Below are positions 1 through 8,409 of a stretch of 11,984 nt of DNA, piece by piece. The position numbers and the translations under genes are program-made. The notes under the pieces were generated by a model. The model made no database searches. It saw only the letters and a list, made by a program, of their open reading frames with translations, and was not told the DNA's origin. The stretch is taken from NCBI GenBank assembly GCA_045399315.1, contig DAYVGO010000035.1, forward strand, positions 1 through 11,984, given 5' to 3'. Within the stretch, counting starts at the first letter, position 1, and each line of letters begins with the position of its first letter. Source of the DNA: Arsenophonus sp045399315 (lineage in GTDB: Bacteria; Pseudomonadota; Gammaproteobacteria; Enterobacterales; Enterobacteriaceae).

Positions 1-152
1 CCAAATAGAGCGAACGCCACTCCCAGAAACAAAAATGCTTTTTTTCTTAGTTCATTACTACTGCTGTGTTGTCCGTGTGCAGGGTATTCAATGACATAAT
101 CAACCACAGCCCGTTCAATCTGTTCATATATCCTGTTTTTTAAATTAGGTAC
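1..152 (-). mobile_element. IS481-family transposase fragment (partial, 5' truncated)
   Basis: Read on the minus strand from about position 150 down to the window edge, an open frame begins VPNLKNR and continues through AVVDYVIEYPAHGQ, SNELRKK and FVSGSGVRSIW. From memory this matches the N-terminal helix-turn-helix region of IS481-family (DDE, integrase-core) transposases, just ahead of their WLRHDL motif. About 45 to 50 N-terminal residues expected in the family are absent. The catalytic core would lie beyond the window. The fragment abuts the broken prrC-like gene in the same orientation, so the junction is inside the transposase reading frame and not at an IS terminal repeat; this looks like a deletion or rearrangement rather than a clean insertion. 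No IS end or target duplication is visible. The family call is from recalled similarity, without a search. Confidence 0.7.
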
Positions 153-738
153 CCGTCAAATGACAAGCTACAGCAATGGCGTTGTTGTCATCCAAAGATG
201 AGATGGGATCGTCAATATAGATAAATTTCACCCAGCTGTATGCCTCTTGCTCATCGATAGCCAACTGAGCTACTGCAAGGAAGAAGCACTAGACAAATAT
301 ATTTTCTTCACCTCGGGAAATCTTAATTGGAGCTGGGGTACCATCCTTATCCCTTTCGCGAAAAAAGTTGTTTCCCACTTGGCATAGTTGATATAAAAAT
401 TAAAATCAACATAACGGACAAGTAATGGGCCGATCTGATTTTCCATTTCAAGTTCTTGCAAACCACCAAAGAAGCGCGAGTCCCGATTTAGGCGAAGAAC
501 ACGTTTAGCATCATTTTCTAGATCTATCCCAAGAAAAAAGATCCTCGGTAAAAGCATTGAAATAGAGCGTATCTTGCTCATTATTATTTTTACCTAGTTC
601 TTTGAATGCCATCGACAGGCGGGTTTTCCCTATCCCATTGTATGCAAACAAAAGAATATATTTCTTAACATCGAGTTTTTGCCGAAGATGTCCAGCAACC
701 TGATTCAAATTCTGAAAGGTAGCTAATCTGCTTGTCAT
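153..738 (-). pseudogene. prrC: PrrC-like anticodon nuclease, ATPase domain remnant
   Basis: In the family, PrrC is a guard carried in type I restriction loci: its ATPase domain senses damage to the Hsd enzyme and its C-terminal nuclease cuts tRNA-Lys. The frame opens with ATG at 738, which overlaps the hsdS stop in TAATG. Visible motifs in order are Walker A (YNGIGKTRLS), YFNAFTEDLFSWD, DLENDAKR, the ABC-type signature KISRGEEN, and Walker B with D-loop (IYIDDPISSLDDNN). These line up with E. coli PrrC. About 195 codons remain of a family length near 400; the nuclease half is gone, replaced by transposase sequence near 150. Frames break near 515 and again near a T run at about 366, and TAG at 289-291 replaces an expected Trp. 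The gene is dead. A related AAA ATPase without nuclease activity is the alternative. Confidence 0.72.
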
Positions 739-2014
739 TAAATCACCTCATCCATGACTGGGCAAAGCTGTTGTATTAAGCCTTTTTATAAGTCTTTAAT
801 GCATTGATTTTCTTAGTTTGATTTTCAATAATATCATCAATAGAAGAGAGGGTATTTGCAATTTTTCTTTGATCTTCTCTTCCTGGTAAAACTAAATTTG
901 TACCATCAAAGAAATCTTTGATGCCAATATTTAACAGGCCATGGTTCTTTGCACCTTCTTGAGCATATTGCTCAATTTCCAAATTATGAATTCCAGACTC
1001 AAAATAATATTCAAGAAAGTCGGTTTTATAATTTTCATGCACTTTAAAGCAAATATAGAGGGTTGAGACAACACCTTTACTATAGCGCTTGAGTGGTTTT
1101 ACCGCACCCATTAGGTAAACTTGCGAATAGCTCTTATTGTATGCAAAATCACCCCTTTCCAGAAGATAATAGCCAGTGACATCTTTCGCAGATACGGATT
1201 TATTAAAATAATCCAATTGACTGACTAAATCCATTTGAGCAGATATAGTTAGAACATTTTTATTATTTTCTTTGTTCTTGGTAGATATTCTTTTGAATAC
1301 TCAATTAAAAGCTTTTTTCTCCCAACCTGTAGCATTTTTGAATTTAGGAAATCGCAATAATGGCTCAATTCTACCAATAGGAAAAAGTTGTTGAAGCAGA
1401 CCTTTTTTGTGAGCTTTGAGTGCGTCAAGTTTTTGGCTGTTGTGAGCTGTGATCAGTTCGTTAATAGAATTTAGGAAATTTCAGATTTTCTTCTGTTCCT
1501 TTAGTTTGAGAACAAAAATAATTCCTTTAAGAACATCAGAATTTTTGACCTTCATTTCGTTCTTTGCCCCTTTATTTATAAGGGGTTGTAAGTAACTATT
1601 TAGATTGTAAGCTCTAGAGAAGTAATAATCTAAAAATTCTGCGGGGCATATATTTGTTGTTCTATACACTGCATAAAGCGTTGAGACTATACCGGCTTTT
1701 CCCTTATTTTATTTAATTATTCCATACGGATTATTCTTTAGAGGGCTTTTTGTATAGACAATGTCGTGGGTTTCAACAATGTGGTAATCCTTAACAGTAC
1801 AACCAGCATATGAACGACCTAAAAATTCAATCTGATTTACACAGCCTTGATCATCTGACACAGATAAAACATCATTTTTATGGTACCTTAGAGCTCTATT
1901 TCTCTGTTTTGTTTTGAATAATAAGTTGCTAAGTTTGGTTTCCTCAAACGGAGGCCCTTTCGCAAACTCAGGAAACCTTAACTCAGAAACCAACCCTGTC
2001 TTCTGCTTACTCAT
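738..2014 (-). pseudogene. hsdS: Type I restriction specificity subunit HsdS, broken
   Basis: HsdS sets the DNA target of a type I restriction-modification complex through two target-recognition domains (TRDs) joined by conserved helices. The best start is ATG at 2014 (MSKQKTGLVSELRFPEF); ATG at 2020 is also possible. TRD1 covers about residues 20-165 (DVLSVSDDQGCVNQIEF, GDIVYTKSPLKNNPYG-like). The central conserved stretch SINELI...KLDALKAHKKGLLQQLF follows, then TRD2 (VFKRISTKN, LTISAQMDLVSQLDYFNKS, FAYNKSYS) and the C-terminal helix LPGREDQRKIANTLSSIDDII. All segments lie in one frame except the last few codons. It is interrupted by TAA at 1709-1711, TGA at 1481-1483 and TGA at 1301-1303, and a one-base loss near 779 shifts the end. 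Restoring that base gives LIQQLCPVMDEVI and a stop overlapping prrC. Length about 425 codons is normal. The decay is recent. Confidence 0.9.
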
Positions 2015-4975
2015 ACGCATTCAATCCCGAAATCTCACGCCCTTCTGCTTGCTTTTACAGGTAGGGTACCAAATCTTCCATTAAGGCCAATTCAGCCTAC
2101 CGACGCGCCTTCCAGCTTAGTTACAACGGTGCCAGCAGGTCGATCAAATGTTCACCATCGAAGATCATTCGAGCGAGAATGCTATCGACAAACTGTTGTA
2201 GTGCCAGGATTTGCAACCCATGTTTTTGGGCGATGTCTGTTAGGGTTTGTACCGCTTTTGGGGCTTTAAGGGCTTGATTGTCCGTACGGATTTCTTCTTT
2301 ATTTAACACTTCACCGGCTTTCAAACTATTAATATAAACTTTGATATCGTCACGTTCTTCCATTAGGTTGGCATTAGCGCTTATCATGTAGATCAGCTGC
2401 TGGCACGTCATCTTTTGTTTATCCGTTTTCTGGGTAGATTTGGCAATTAGCTCCATGATGTAGTCGTAGTCGATAATGCTGGAGGTAAACAGCACCAAAT
2501 CAAACTCTAGCTGCTCAACTATTTCTGCATTCTCATCGCTTTTACCCTGTTTACGTTTTATTTCCATGGCGGTGTCAAGGTAAGTGGCTTTAAAGCCACG
2601 TAAAATATCGGTTGATAGCTTTTGCTCAATCGTTGCTTTACTTTGTTCATCCAAATCAGTGTATTGATCCAACTGGGTTTTTAGCTTCTACACCTCTTTA
2701 AAGTGGTTGATAAATTCAGCTTTAGCCATGTCGTCTTTGAGGTTAGGTACCTGAAATAGCTCGCACGCCACATAAAGGCCTGCAACTGTTCTACCACTTT
2801 CGCTGTAGAATCGACCAGTCGGATTTCTCTCGCTTTATCTTTAGCACTACTGGAGAATAATTCTATTGCCGCGTTAACTTCGTTTTCCTGATAAGGGAAA
2901 TCGAGAATATTGCTTCAGGGCTTGGTGTCATTGCGCACGCGATTAGTGCATGAGAAGGCTTGAATCAAGCTGTGGTGCTTAAGGTTTTTATCCACATAGA
3001 GCGTGTTCAGGTATTTGGAGTCAAACCCTGTAAGCAGCATATCTATCACGATAGTGATGTCGATTTTGTTTTGGCGTGGGTAATCGGTATGACTGTATTT
3101 CTGATCTTTGATCCGTTGCTGTACATCCTGGTAGTAAAGGTCGAATTCATTAATGCTATGATTGGTGTCGTACTTCTTATTATAGTTGGCGATAATGTCT
3201 ACAAGAGCGGCTTTTTTCTTTTCAGGCTCAATCTGGCTATCTACACTTTCTTGCAGTAAGTCTTCCTGCAGTTATTTGATACCTGCTGTATTCTCACTAT
3301 TGGCTCTTCATTCCTTGCAGCTACTTGCACCGGCGGTGAGAGTACACAAGCAATGTTCAGTGGTGCAACGTTTTCCTCTTATGCTTGTTTTTGCTTTTGC
3401 ATCTTTTTGAATAATTCAAAGTATCCAATAGCATCATTGATAGAAGCGGTAGCCAGCACCAGCAGCGCATAAAACGGCATTAGTTAGTGTGCTGTCATGC
3501 TTATCCAAAATGGCTTTGTCTACCGCTTCGGGCGGTGGAGTCTGTCATTTTTTTGGTTTGTTATCACCGTCTTTACCATAGTAATCAATATGAAAACTTA
3601 GTACATTTTTATCTTCAATGGCATGAGCGATGGTGTAGGCATGCAGTTCTTTCTCAAGGATGTCTTTGGTGGTTTTAAAAGAGGCCAAGTTACCATCAAC
3701 CTGTTGATAAATTGAGTTTTGATCGAAAATAGGTGTGTCGGTAAAACCAAACAACTGGACTCGTGGGAAAAATGCTTTGATCGCTTTATGGTTTTCGCCA
3801 AACTGTGAGCAATGGCATTCGTTGAAAATCAATACGATGCGCTTATTGTGTAGCGGCTCTAGGCGTTCTTTGATTGGCCTGATTGCGCTTGCTGTTTTCA
3901 TCTAGCGCCAAACCCAGTTTTTGGATGGTAGTCATAATCACTTTGTCAGCGTAGTCTTCTGATAGCATACGATGCAAAAGTGTTTCGGTATTTGTATTTT
4001 GCTCAATGCAACCTGGCTGAAATTTGTTGAACTCTTCACGTGTCTAGCGATCCAGATCTTTGCGATCGACCACAAATAAACATTTTTCAATATCGGGATT
4101 AATCCTTCAATAGCGTGGAAGCCTTGAAAGAGATGAGGGTTTTACCCGAACCAGTGGTATGCCAGATATAGCCATTGCCACGATTCTGGTGAATGGCTTC
4201 GGCGATGGCTTTGACGACATAGATTTGATAAGGACGCATAATGAGCAATTTTTGCTCGCTCTGTACCAATACCATATAGCCGCTGATTAATTGTCCAAGG
4301 GTACATTTAGCGAGTAAGTCATCAGCAAGATCATGTAAGTGGGCAATTTTTTGTTGTCTTTATCAGCATGCTGGTAGATGGGTAAAAAGCGCTCATCGGT
4401 ATTAAAGCTAAAGTGTTGATTGCGGTTATTGGTGAAGTAACGTGTGTCGTTACCGTTGCTGACGATAAACAGCTGCATAAAACAAAGCAGGCTATTGCTA
4501 TAGCTATTACCACTATCGTTTTTGTACTCGACAATTTGTTCCATAGCCCTATGTGGGCTGATCTGGAGGGTTTTCAGTTCGATTTGTATAGTGGCAGACC
4601 GTTGATTAATAATATCACGTCGTAGCGATAATGGCTGTTGTCGGTATTGATAGGTAATTGGTTAACAACCTCAAAGTCGTTTTTACACCAATCTTTGATA
4701 TTTACCAGCATATATTCAAATGATGTACCATCTTCACGAATAAATTTACCTTTTTCACTCAGGCTTTGCGCTGCGGCGAATACATCTGCCGTGATAATTT
4801 TATCTAGTAAGCAGTCGAATTCTGCATCAGTTAAATTGATTCGATTCAATGCCTCAAATTTCTGGCGAAAGTTTTTTTCCAGTGTTACCTTATCGCAAAT
4901 ATCGCGGCGATAAGTATATTTAAGATCTTCAAGTTTTTCAATTAGCTCTTGTTCGATTTGTTGTTCTTTTTTCAT
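2007..4975 (-). pseudogene. hsdR: Type I restriction endonuclease subunit HsdR, heavily decayed
   Basis: HsdR supplies nuclease and DNA-translocating motor to type I restriction enzymes. ATG at 4975 gives MKKEQQIEQELIEKLEDLKY, the usual N-terminus of one HsdR group. Then come the nuclease core (YDVILLINGLPL, followed after a frameshift by the catalytic IELK), helicase motif I HTTGSGKT (about 4139-4162), the motif II region, motif V LLTGFD (about 3021-3038), the motif VI region QAFSCTNR, and the C-terminal DYDYIMELI and GREISGLNAYE. By eye there are about eight frameshifts (near 4590, 4340, 4110, 3885, 3480, 3405, 3275, 2770) and about seven in-frame stops. The DECH box now reads NECH (3812-3823), TGTP reads TDTP, and SRTNR reads SCTNR. 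Its TAA at 2007-2009 overlaps the hsdS start by 8 nt. About 989 codons, close to family length, so the loss is point decay rather than deletion. Confidence 0.92.
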
Positions 4976-5321
4976 CTATATCATTCGCTTCGATGTTAGG
5001 CGCGATTTTTTATACCTCTGTCCATAAAAGTTGTCTTTACATAAAGAGCTAAGGAGTGCTGTCTTTAGGTGGCGAAAGCTTGTGATTGCTTGCTACGGTT
5101 TAAAATAAGTTGTTATCTAGTTTAAATTACATCTTTCACTAATACTTTTTGCTAAAGATGGCAGATAATTAGCATATGAAAAAAGTAAGCAGATTACAAT
5201 CTTAGCAAGTAAAAAGTGGTAATAGACATAACATAATAAACTCTATACTTTCTTTCATGGCAATTGGTGTTGCTGATGCTGGGCTTTCTAATAGTATGAG
5301 GAAATAGGGTATTTTTATAGC
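4976..5321. other. Divergent non-coding gap between two decayed restriction loci
   Basis: This stretch separates minus-strand hsdR from the plus-strand HsdR fragment. I see no reading frame I can defend in it. On the minus strand a TATAAA hexamer (about 5010-5015) lies roughly 35-40 bases upstream of the hsdR ATG and could be a -10 element, but no good -35 is present at the expected spacing, so I do not call a promoter. The right half (from about 5216) may hold further eroded codons of the plus-strand HsdR remnant; I could not align them convincingly. Confidence 0.4.
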
Positions 5322-5550
5322 ATGGAAGTGGATTTATTGATTGTTGTCGGCATGTTTTTAACAGGTTTTGATGCGCCGACTTTGAATACATTATTTGTAT
5401 ATAAAAATCTGCGCTGTCACGGCTTAATACCAGCCTATTTCACGTACTAATAGTATTTATGATGCTACCAAGATTTTTACTAATATTGTCACCTTTCGCG
5501 ACTTAGAACAGGCTACAGTTGATGCTATTAATCAATGGTATCTCTTGATT
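5322..5550 (+). pseudogene. Fragment of a second, type IC-like HsdR motor domain
   Basis: The plus strand reads DLLIVVGMFLTGFDAPTLNT followed by LFVYKNLRCHGLIPAY in one frame up to a stop at 5448-5450. A one-base shift near 5440 restores SRTNSIYDATKIF and NIVTFRDLEQATVDAI. These are helicase motifs V and VI and the following block of EcoR124I-type HsdR motors, clearly distinct from the minus-strand HsdR, whose equivalent is DMLLTGFDSKYLNTLYVDKN. Only about 75 codons of a roughly 1000-codon gene are recognisable. Upstream helicase motifs, the nuclease domain and the C-terminus are missing. After DAI the frame runs on without recognisable HsdR sequence to the start of the mrr gene. A large internal deletion is likely. 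It lies directly ahead of mrr on the same strand. Confidence 0.75.
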
Positions 5551-5598
5551 AATTCAGGTCAGTTAGGAGAAGCATACTGCTGCTTATCTAAATCAGTT

Positions 5599-5604
5599 AG
5601 GAAG
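5599..5604 (+). promoter_or_regulatory. Ribosome binding site for the mrr remnant
   Basis: AGGAAG sits seven bases before the ATG at 5612. It supports 5612 as the original start, which the first frameshift makes hard to see otherwise. Confidence 0.55.
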
Positions 5605-5611
5605 AAAAATA

Positions 5612-6472
5612 ATGGTTACATTTGATCAACTCATGCTACCGCTAATAAAAGCGCTGGTGAATCTTGGTGACTCAGGGGGGGAGCATCGATGAAATTTACT
5701 AAGAAGTGGTCGAACTAGAAAAATTTGATGAAGAAATATTTGCTGTTTTACATAACCCCGACAAAAGTAGCCAGACAGAGATTGGTTATCACTTAGCTTG
5801 GGCGCGAACATATCTTAAGAAAGCAGGTTACCTTGAGAATTCATCGTGTAACGTATGGGCATTAACAGGTAAAGTGAAACAAACACCGAAAATTAATAGC
5901 CGTGAAATTGCAAATTTTGTTCGTTTAGTGGACCGAAAAAATATCCAAAGCAATATTGGCTCTAGTGATCCGGTATTATCTGTTGATGCCTCACCAGAGG
6001 AAACATTTGCTTGGCGAGAAAATCGCATCATATTTTGATTGAAGAGATGAGCCCAGATGCATTTGAAAGGCTCACACAAAGGCTACTACGCGCGAGTAAG
6101 GGTTCATCCATGTTGAGGGTTACGGTGTGAACTTGGTGGATGGCATGGATGGTAAAGGCATCACTCGTATCAATGAGCTGATGAGCTTTCATGTTGTCTT
6201 TCAGTATAAAAAATACAAGGGATCGGTTGGTGTACCAGAAATACGAAATTTCCGAGGTGCAACCGTTGGATCTGCCGATAGGAGCATGTTCATTATAACG
6301 GAGAGTTTCACCAAAGCTGCAATTGAAGAAGCAAATCGCGATGGTGTGGCTCCAATAGACTTGGTTGATGGGTGACCAGCTGACAGACAAATTAAAGGAG
6401 CTGTGTTTAGGAGTTAAAACTGAACTTGTTGAGAAAGTGACCATCTATCCAGACTGGTTTTTAAACCTCTAG
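5612..6472 (+). pseudogene. mrr: Mrr-type restriction endonuclease, frameshifted
   Basis: Mrr enzymes cut foreign methylated DNA with a PD-(D/E)XK domain behind an N-terminal winged-helix domain. ATG at 5612 gives MVTFDQLMLPLIKAL, then the Mrr N-domain (ELEKFDEEIFAVLHN, LAWARTYLKKAGYLEN, VWALTG) and, after a linker, the catalytic domain (LIEEMSPDAFERL, DGKGITRINEL, VVFQYKKYKG, FTKAAIEEANRDGVAPIDLVDG) and C-terminus VEKVTIYPDWFLNL ending in TAG at 6470-6472. About 287 codons compares with 304 in E. coli Mrr. Breaks: an extra G in a seven-G run (5675-5681), TAA near 5699 for an expected Gln, frameshifts near 6023, 6090-6130 and 6372. The core FQxK is kept, but the preceding GDGGID-type stretch reads VDGMDG. 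Gene order with the HsdR fragment suggests one former plus-strand restriction cluster. Confidence 0.88.
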
Positions 6473-6826
6473 AGCTAGCTAGTTAAGTTGTCATATTAAC
6501 ATTAACAAAGCGGTTAACGCTTATCTTTCGGGTGAATGAACCAAACATCACCAACCGCTTCACATAAAATTAATTCAGTGGAGCAGTATTGCCATCGGTA
6601 ATCCCTTATCGGGCTTTTATCATCACATCTCGAAAGCGTGTAATGTAATCGCTTGGTGATAGCATTACTACCATAACATTTCCCATGACGTTTAGTGAGT
6701 AACATTCATTAGTGAGACCATTTCTAAGTGTATTAAAGAACCATTAACGATTACCGCAACGCTATGCGTTATAAGGTTCAAACGCTATGTTTTGTGTTTT
6801 ATAGAGATAGCCTTCGTTTTAAATTA
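6473..6826. other. AT-rich gap with short inverted repeats
   Basis: Apart from one doubtful small frame (6514-6705), I see no gene. An inverted repeat AAGCGGTT (6508-6515) / AACCGCTT (6553-6560) encloses 37 bases, with a smaller AGCG/CGCT hairpin at its left arm. AACGC-TAT-GCGTT lies around 6758-6770, inside a GAACC/GGTTC pair. None is followed by a T run, so I do not call terminators. Confidence 0.4.
6514..6705 (-). CDS. Doubtful small ORF, unrecognised
   Basis: A 63-codon frame from ATG 6705 has many charged and aromatic residues (DYRWQYCSTELILCEA, DVWFIHPKDKR) and four cysteines. I recognise no family. No ribosome binding site precedes the ATG. An overlapping frame on the same strand also reads sensibly for about 20 codons (VMLSPSDYITRFRDVMIKAR), so this may be a frameshifted remnant rather than a gene. 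Its end overlaps the AAGCGGTT/AACCGCTT inverted repeat. Low confidence. Confidence 0.18.
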   Translation of the reverse strand: MLLTKRHGKCYGSNAITKRLHYTLSRCDDKSPIRDYRWQYCSTELILCEAVGDVWFIHPKDKR

Positions 6827-7033
6827 TCATTTAATAATAGTTATTTTTTTACTGCTTGCACCCATTAGTATTCCGTTGCCACCATCTACATCAAATCGAT
6901 AAATCAATCCATTTTCTGTTATTTTTATATCTTTCAATTTTATTATTTTTAATATTTTTTCATCCCAAAAAACAGACATCCCTGGTTTTAGTCTTTGAAA
7001 TGTCGTTTTACGTTGAGAAATAATATTAGACAT
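6827..7033 (-). CDS. Small hypothetical protein (68 aa), possible beta-barrel
   Basis: ATG at 7033 opens a 68-codon frame with the segments FQRLKPGMSVFWDEKILKI, TENGLIYRFDVDGGNGILMG and SSKKITIIK. The alternation of hydrophobic and charged residues, and the PGM-turn followed by short strands, suggest a small SH3-like or OB-like beta fold; this is inferred from pattern only. There is no signal peptide or membrane segment. I recognise no family. No strong Shine-Dalgarno is visible ahead of the ATG. It stands alone between the mrr remnant and an AT-rich gap, and its codon use is AT-rich like the intact operon to the right, so it may be a real gene, or a chance frame in AT-rich DNA. Confidence 0.4.
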   Translation of the reverse strand: MSNIISQRKTTFQRLKPGMSVFWDEKILKIIKLKDIKITENGLIYRFDVDGGNGILMGASSKKITIIK

Positions 7034-7605
7034 AGCATGTTATGTTAGTTATTCTTGAACGCAAACAGCTGATGCGTCGATTTTGTTTAAATTTGGCAAA
7101 TCAATACATTCAATAAATTTTTTTAATCGCTATTTCATTCACCTATTTTTTCTGTATCTAACTCTATAGTATGTAAACTGGCAAACTGATTTGATGTATA
7201 AGTTGCTGTGAATAGTAAAATTTAATATACATATATATATTTGCTTTCTCCATTTTTATAATAATAAAAGAACCCTGGTATTGGCGAAATTTTTCAAATT
7301 AATAGTAAAATTTATTGATATTTATGATTAAAAAATAATTAACTTTTAGTTAAAACAAATTATTTACACTTCCTTTTTAATTAACATAAACAATATTCAA
7401 GTTATAAAAAAGATTAATCATTAATCTTTACTATTTGACTTTTTTATGATAAACGATGCAATCAGTAGATGTTTTGGATAGTATTGATAGTAAATTTAAA
7501 TAGTCAAAAACAATCGATATGCGTTTAGCTATTAATTTATCGTGGTGTTTTATTCTTTATATATGACTAGATTAAAAATAAAATAGTATTTATATTTTTT
7601 GATTA
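7034..7605. other. Long very AT-rich non-coding gap
   Basis: This gap of more than 570 bases follows the end of the hydrolase gene. It is dense in A/T runs with no defensible frame on either strand. The one sharp structure is the palindrome at 7409-7429. I see no classic intrinsic terminator after the hydrolase stop (7606-7608); the downstream minus strand is AT-rich without a GC stem. Confidence 0.5.
7409..7429. promoter_or_regulatory. Perfect 10-bp-arm palindrome, possible operator
   Basis: Arms AAAGATTAAT (7409-7418) and ATTAATCTTT (7420-7429) are exactly complementary around one central C. The two-fold symmetry suits binding by a dimeric regulator; as a hairpin it would have almost no loop. 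In DNA this AT-rich a chance palindrome is less surprising than usual. Its core AGATTA also occurs in the inverted repeat upstream of the LuxR gene (10446-10482). Confidence 0.35.
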
Positions 7606-8409
7606 TTATAAATAGGTTGTATAGTTTATTTTTCTATCAATTAAGTATTTCAAGTTTTTTCTTGTCTCATTTTGCATATTTAGATCAATTTCATAACAGA
7701 TCATATCCTCTGATTTTTCTACGGCTTTAGCGATAACTTTTCCTCTTGGATCCAGTATTCGACTACCACCGAATAGATGTATATCACCTTCTTTTCCCCA
7801 TCTATTTACTGCGACTAAATGAATGGTATTTTCTAAAGCACGACTAGGTGTATTGATACACCAAAGATCTTTATCTTGCTCTGACCAAGCAGATGGCATA
7901 AATAAAATATCGATGTTTTTAGTTGCCAAAATTCTGGCAACTTCGGGAAATCCTGCATCGTAACAAATCATTATTCCTATATGGCATATACCGATATCAA
8001 AAACAGGTAAGCTATCACCAGGGGTAAACCATAATTTTTCATCATGTATGAGATGTATTTTTCGGTATACACCCAGCCAATTTTTTCTATTGGGTATCCA
8101 AATACCTGCAGAATTATAAATTTTATTTGTTGTATTATCTCGTTCTATGAAACCGCAGATAATAACTAAATTAAGTTTGGTGGATAATTGGGTAAATAGA
8201 ATATCGGTCTTTTCACTTTTTGTCTCACTAAGTGAATAATATTGTTTACCTAATAATGATGGGGAATATCCAGTAGTGGCTAATTCGGGAAAACAAATAA
8301 TTTGAGCATTGTTTTCCTTGGCTTTGTAACAATAATTTTTTAGAGATTGTAAATTTTTATCTTTATCACCTAACACTGCGTCTGTTTGAGCTATTGAAAC
8401 CTTGATCAT
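7606..8409 (-). CDS. Carbon-nitrogen hydrolase (nitrilase superfamily)
   Basis: Nitrilase-superfamily enzymes hydrolyse amide, carbamoyl or nitrile C-N bonds with a Glu-Lys-Cys triad. All three are present in good context: Glu42 in CFPELATTGY, Lys117 in YRKIHLIHDEKLWF, and Cys149 in GIMICYDAGFPEVAR. The second conserved Glu (Glu124) is also there. Length 267 residues is normal for the amidase-like branches, with no signal peptide, so a cytoplasmic enzyme. ATG at 8409 follows AAGAGA on the minus strand and lies inside the end of the permease gene (44-nt overlap), indicating translational coupling. Pairing with a CodB-type permease suggests a substrate related to pyrimidine or hydantoin breakdown (N-carbamoyl compounds, ureido acids), but an omega-amidase or other amidase is equally possible. 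The frame is intact, unlike the restriction genes to the left. Exact substrate unknown. Confidence 0.9.
   Translation of the reverse strand: MIKVSIAQTDAVLGDKDKNLQSLKNYCYKAKENNAQIICFPELATTGYSPSLLGKQYYSLSETKSEKTDILFTQLSTKLNLVIICGFIERDNTTNKIYNSAGIWIPNRKNWLGVYRKIHLIHDEKLWFTPGDSLPVFDIGICHIGIMICYDAGFPEVARILATKNIDILFMPSAWSEQDKDLWCINTPSRALENTIHLVAVNRWGKEGDIHLFGGSRILDPRGKVIAKAVEKSEDMICYEIDLNMQNETRKNLKYLIDRKINYTTYL

Noticed and set aside
148..2751. GGTACC occurs five times (148, 337, 1882, 2065, 2746) in the minus-strand restriction locus.
   Set aside because: More than expected by chance for AT-rich DNA, but several sites come from codon pairs such as Val-Pro or Gly-Thr, and no KpnI-type system is present. 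No clear biological meaning.
2960..3410. Plus-strand open frames across the hsdR region.
   Set aside because: They run antisense to recognisable HsdR sequence and read as hydrophobic shadow translations.
5828..6444. Minus-strand open frames opposite mrr.
   Set aside because: They are antisense to recognisable Mrr domains and have no ribosome sites or known motifs.
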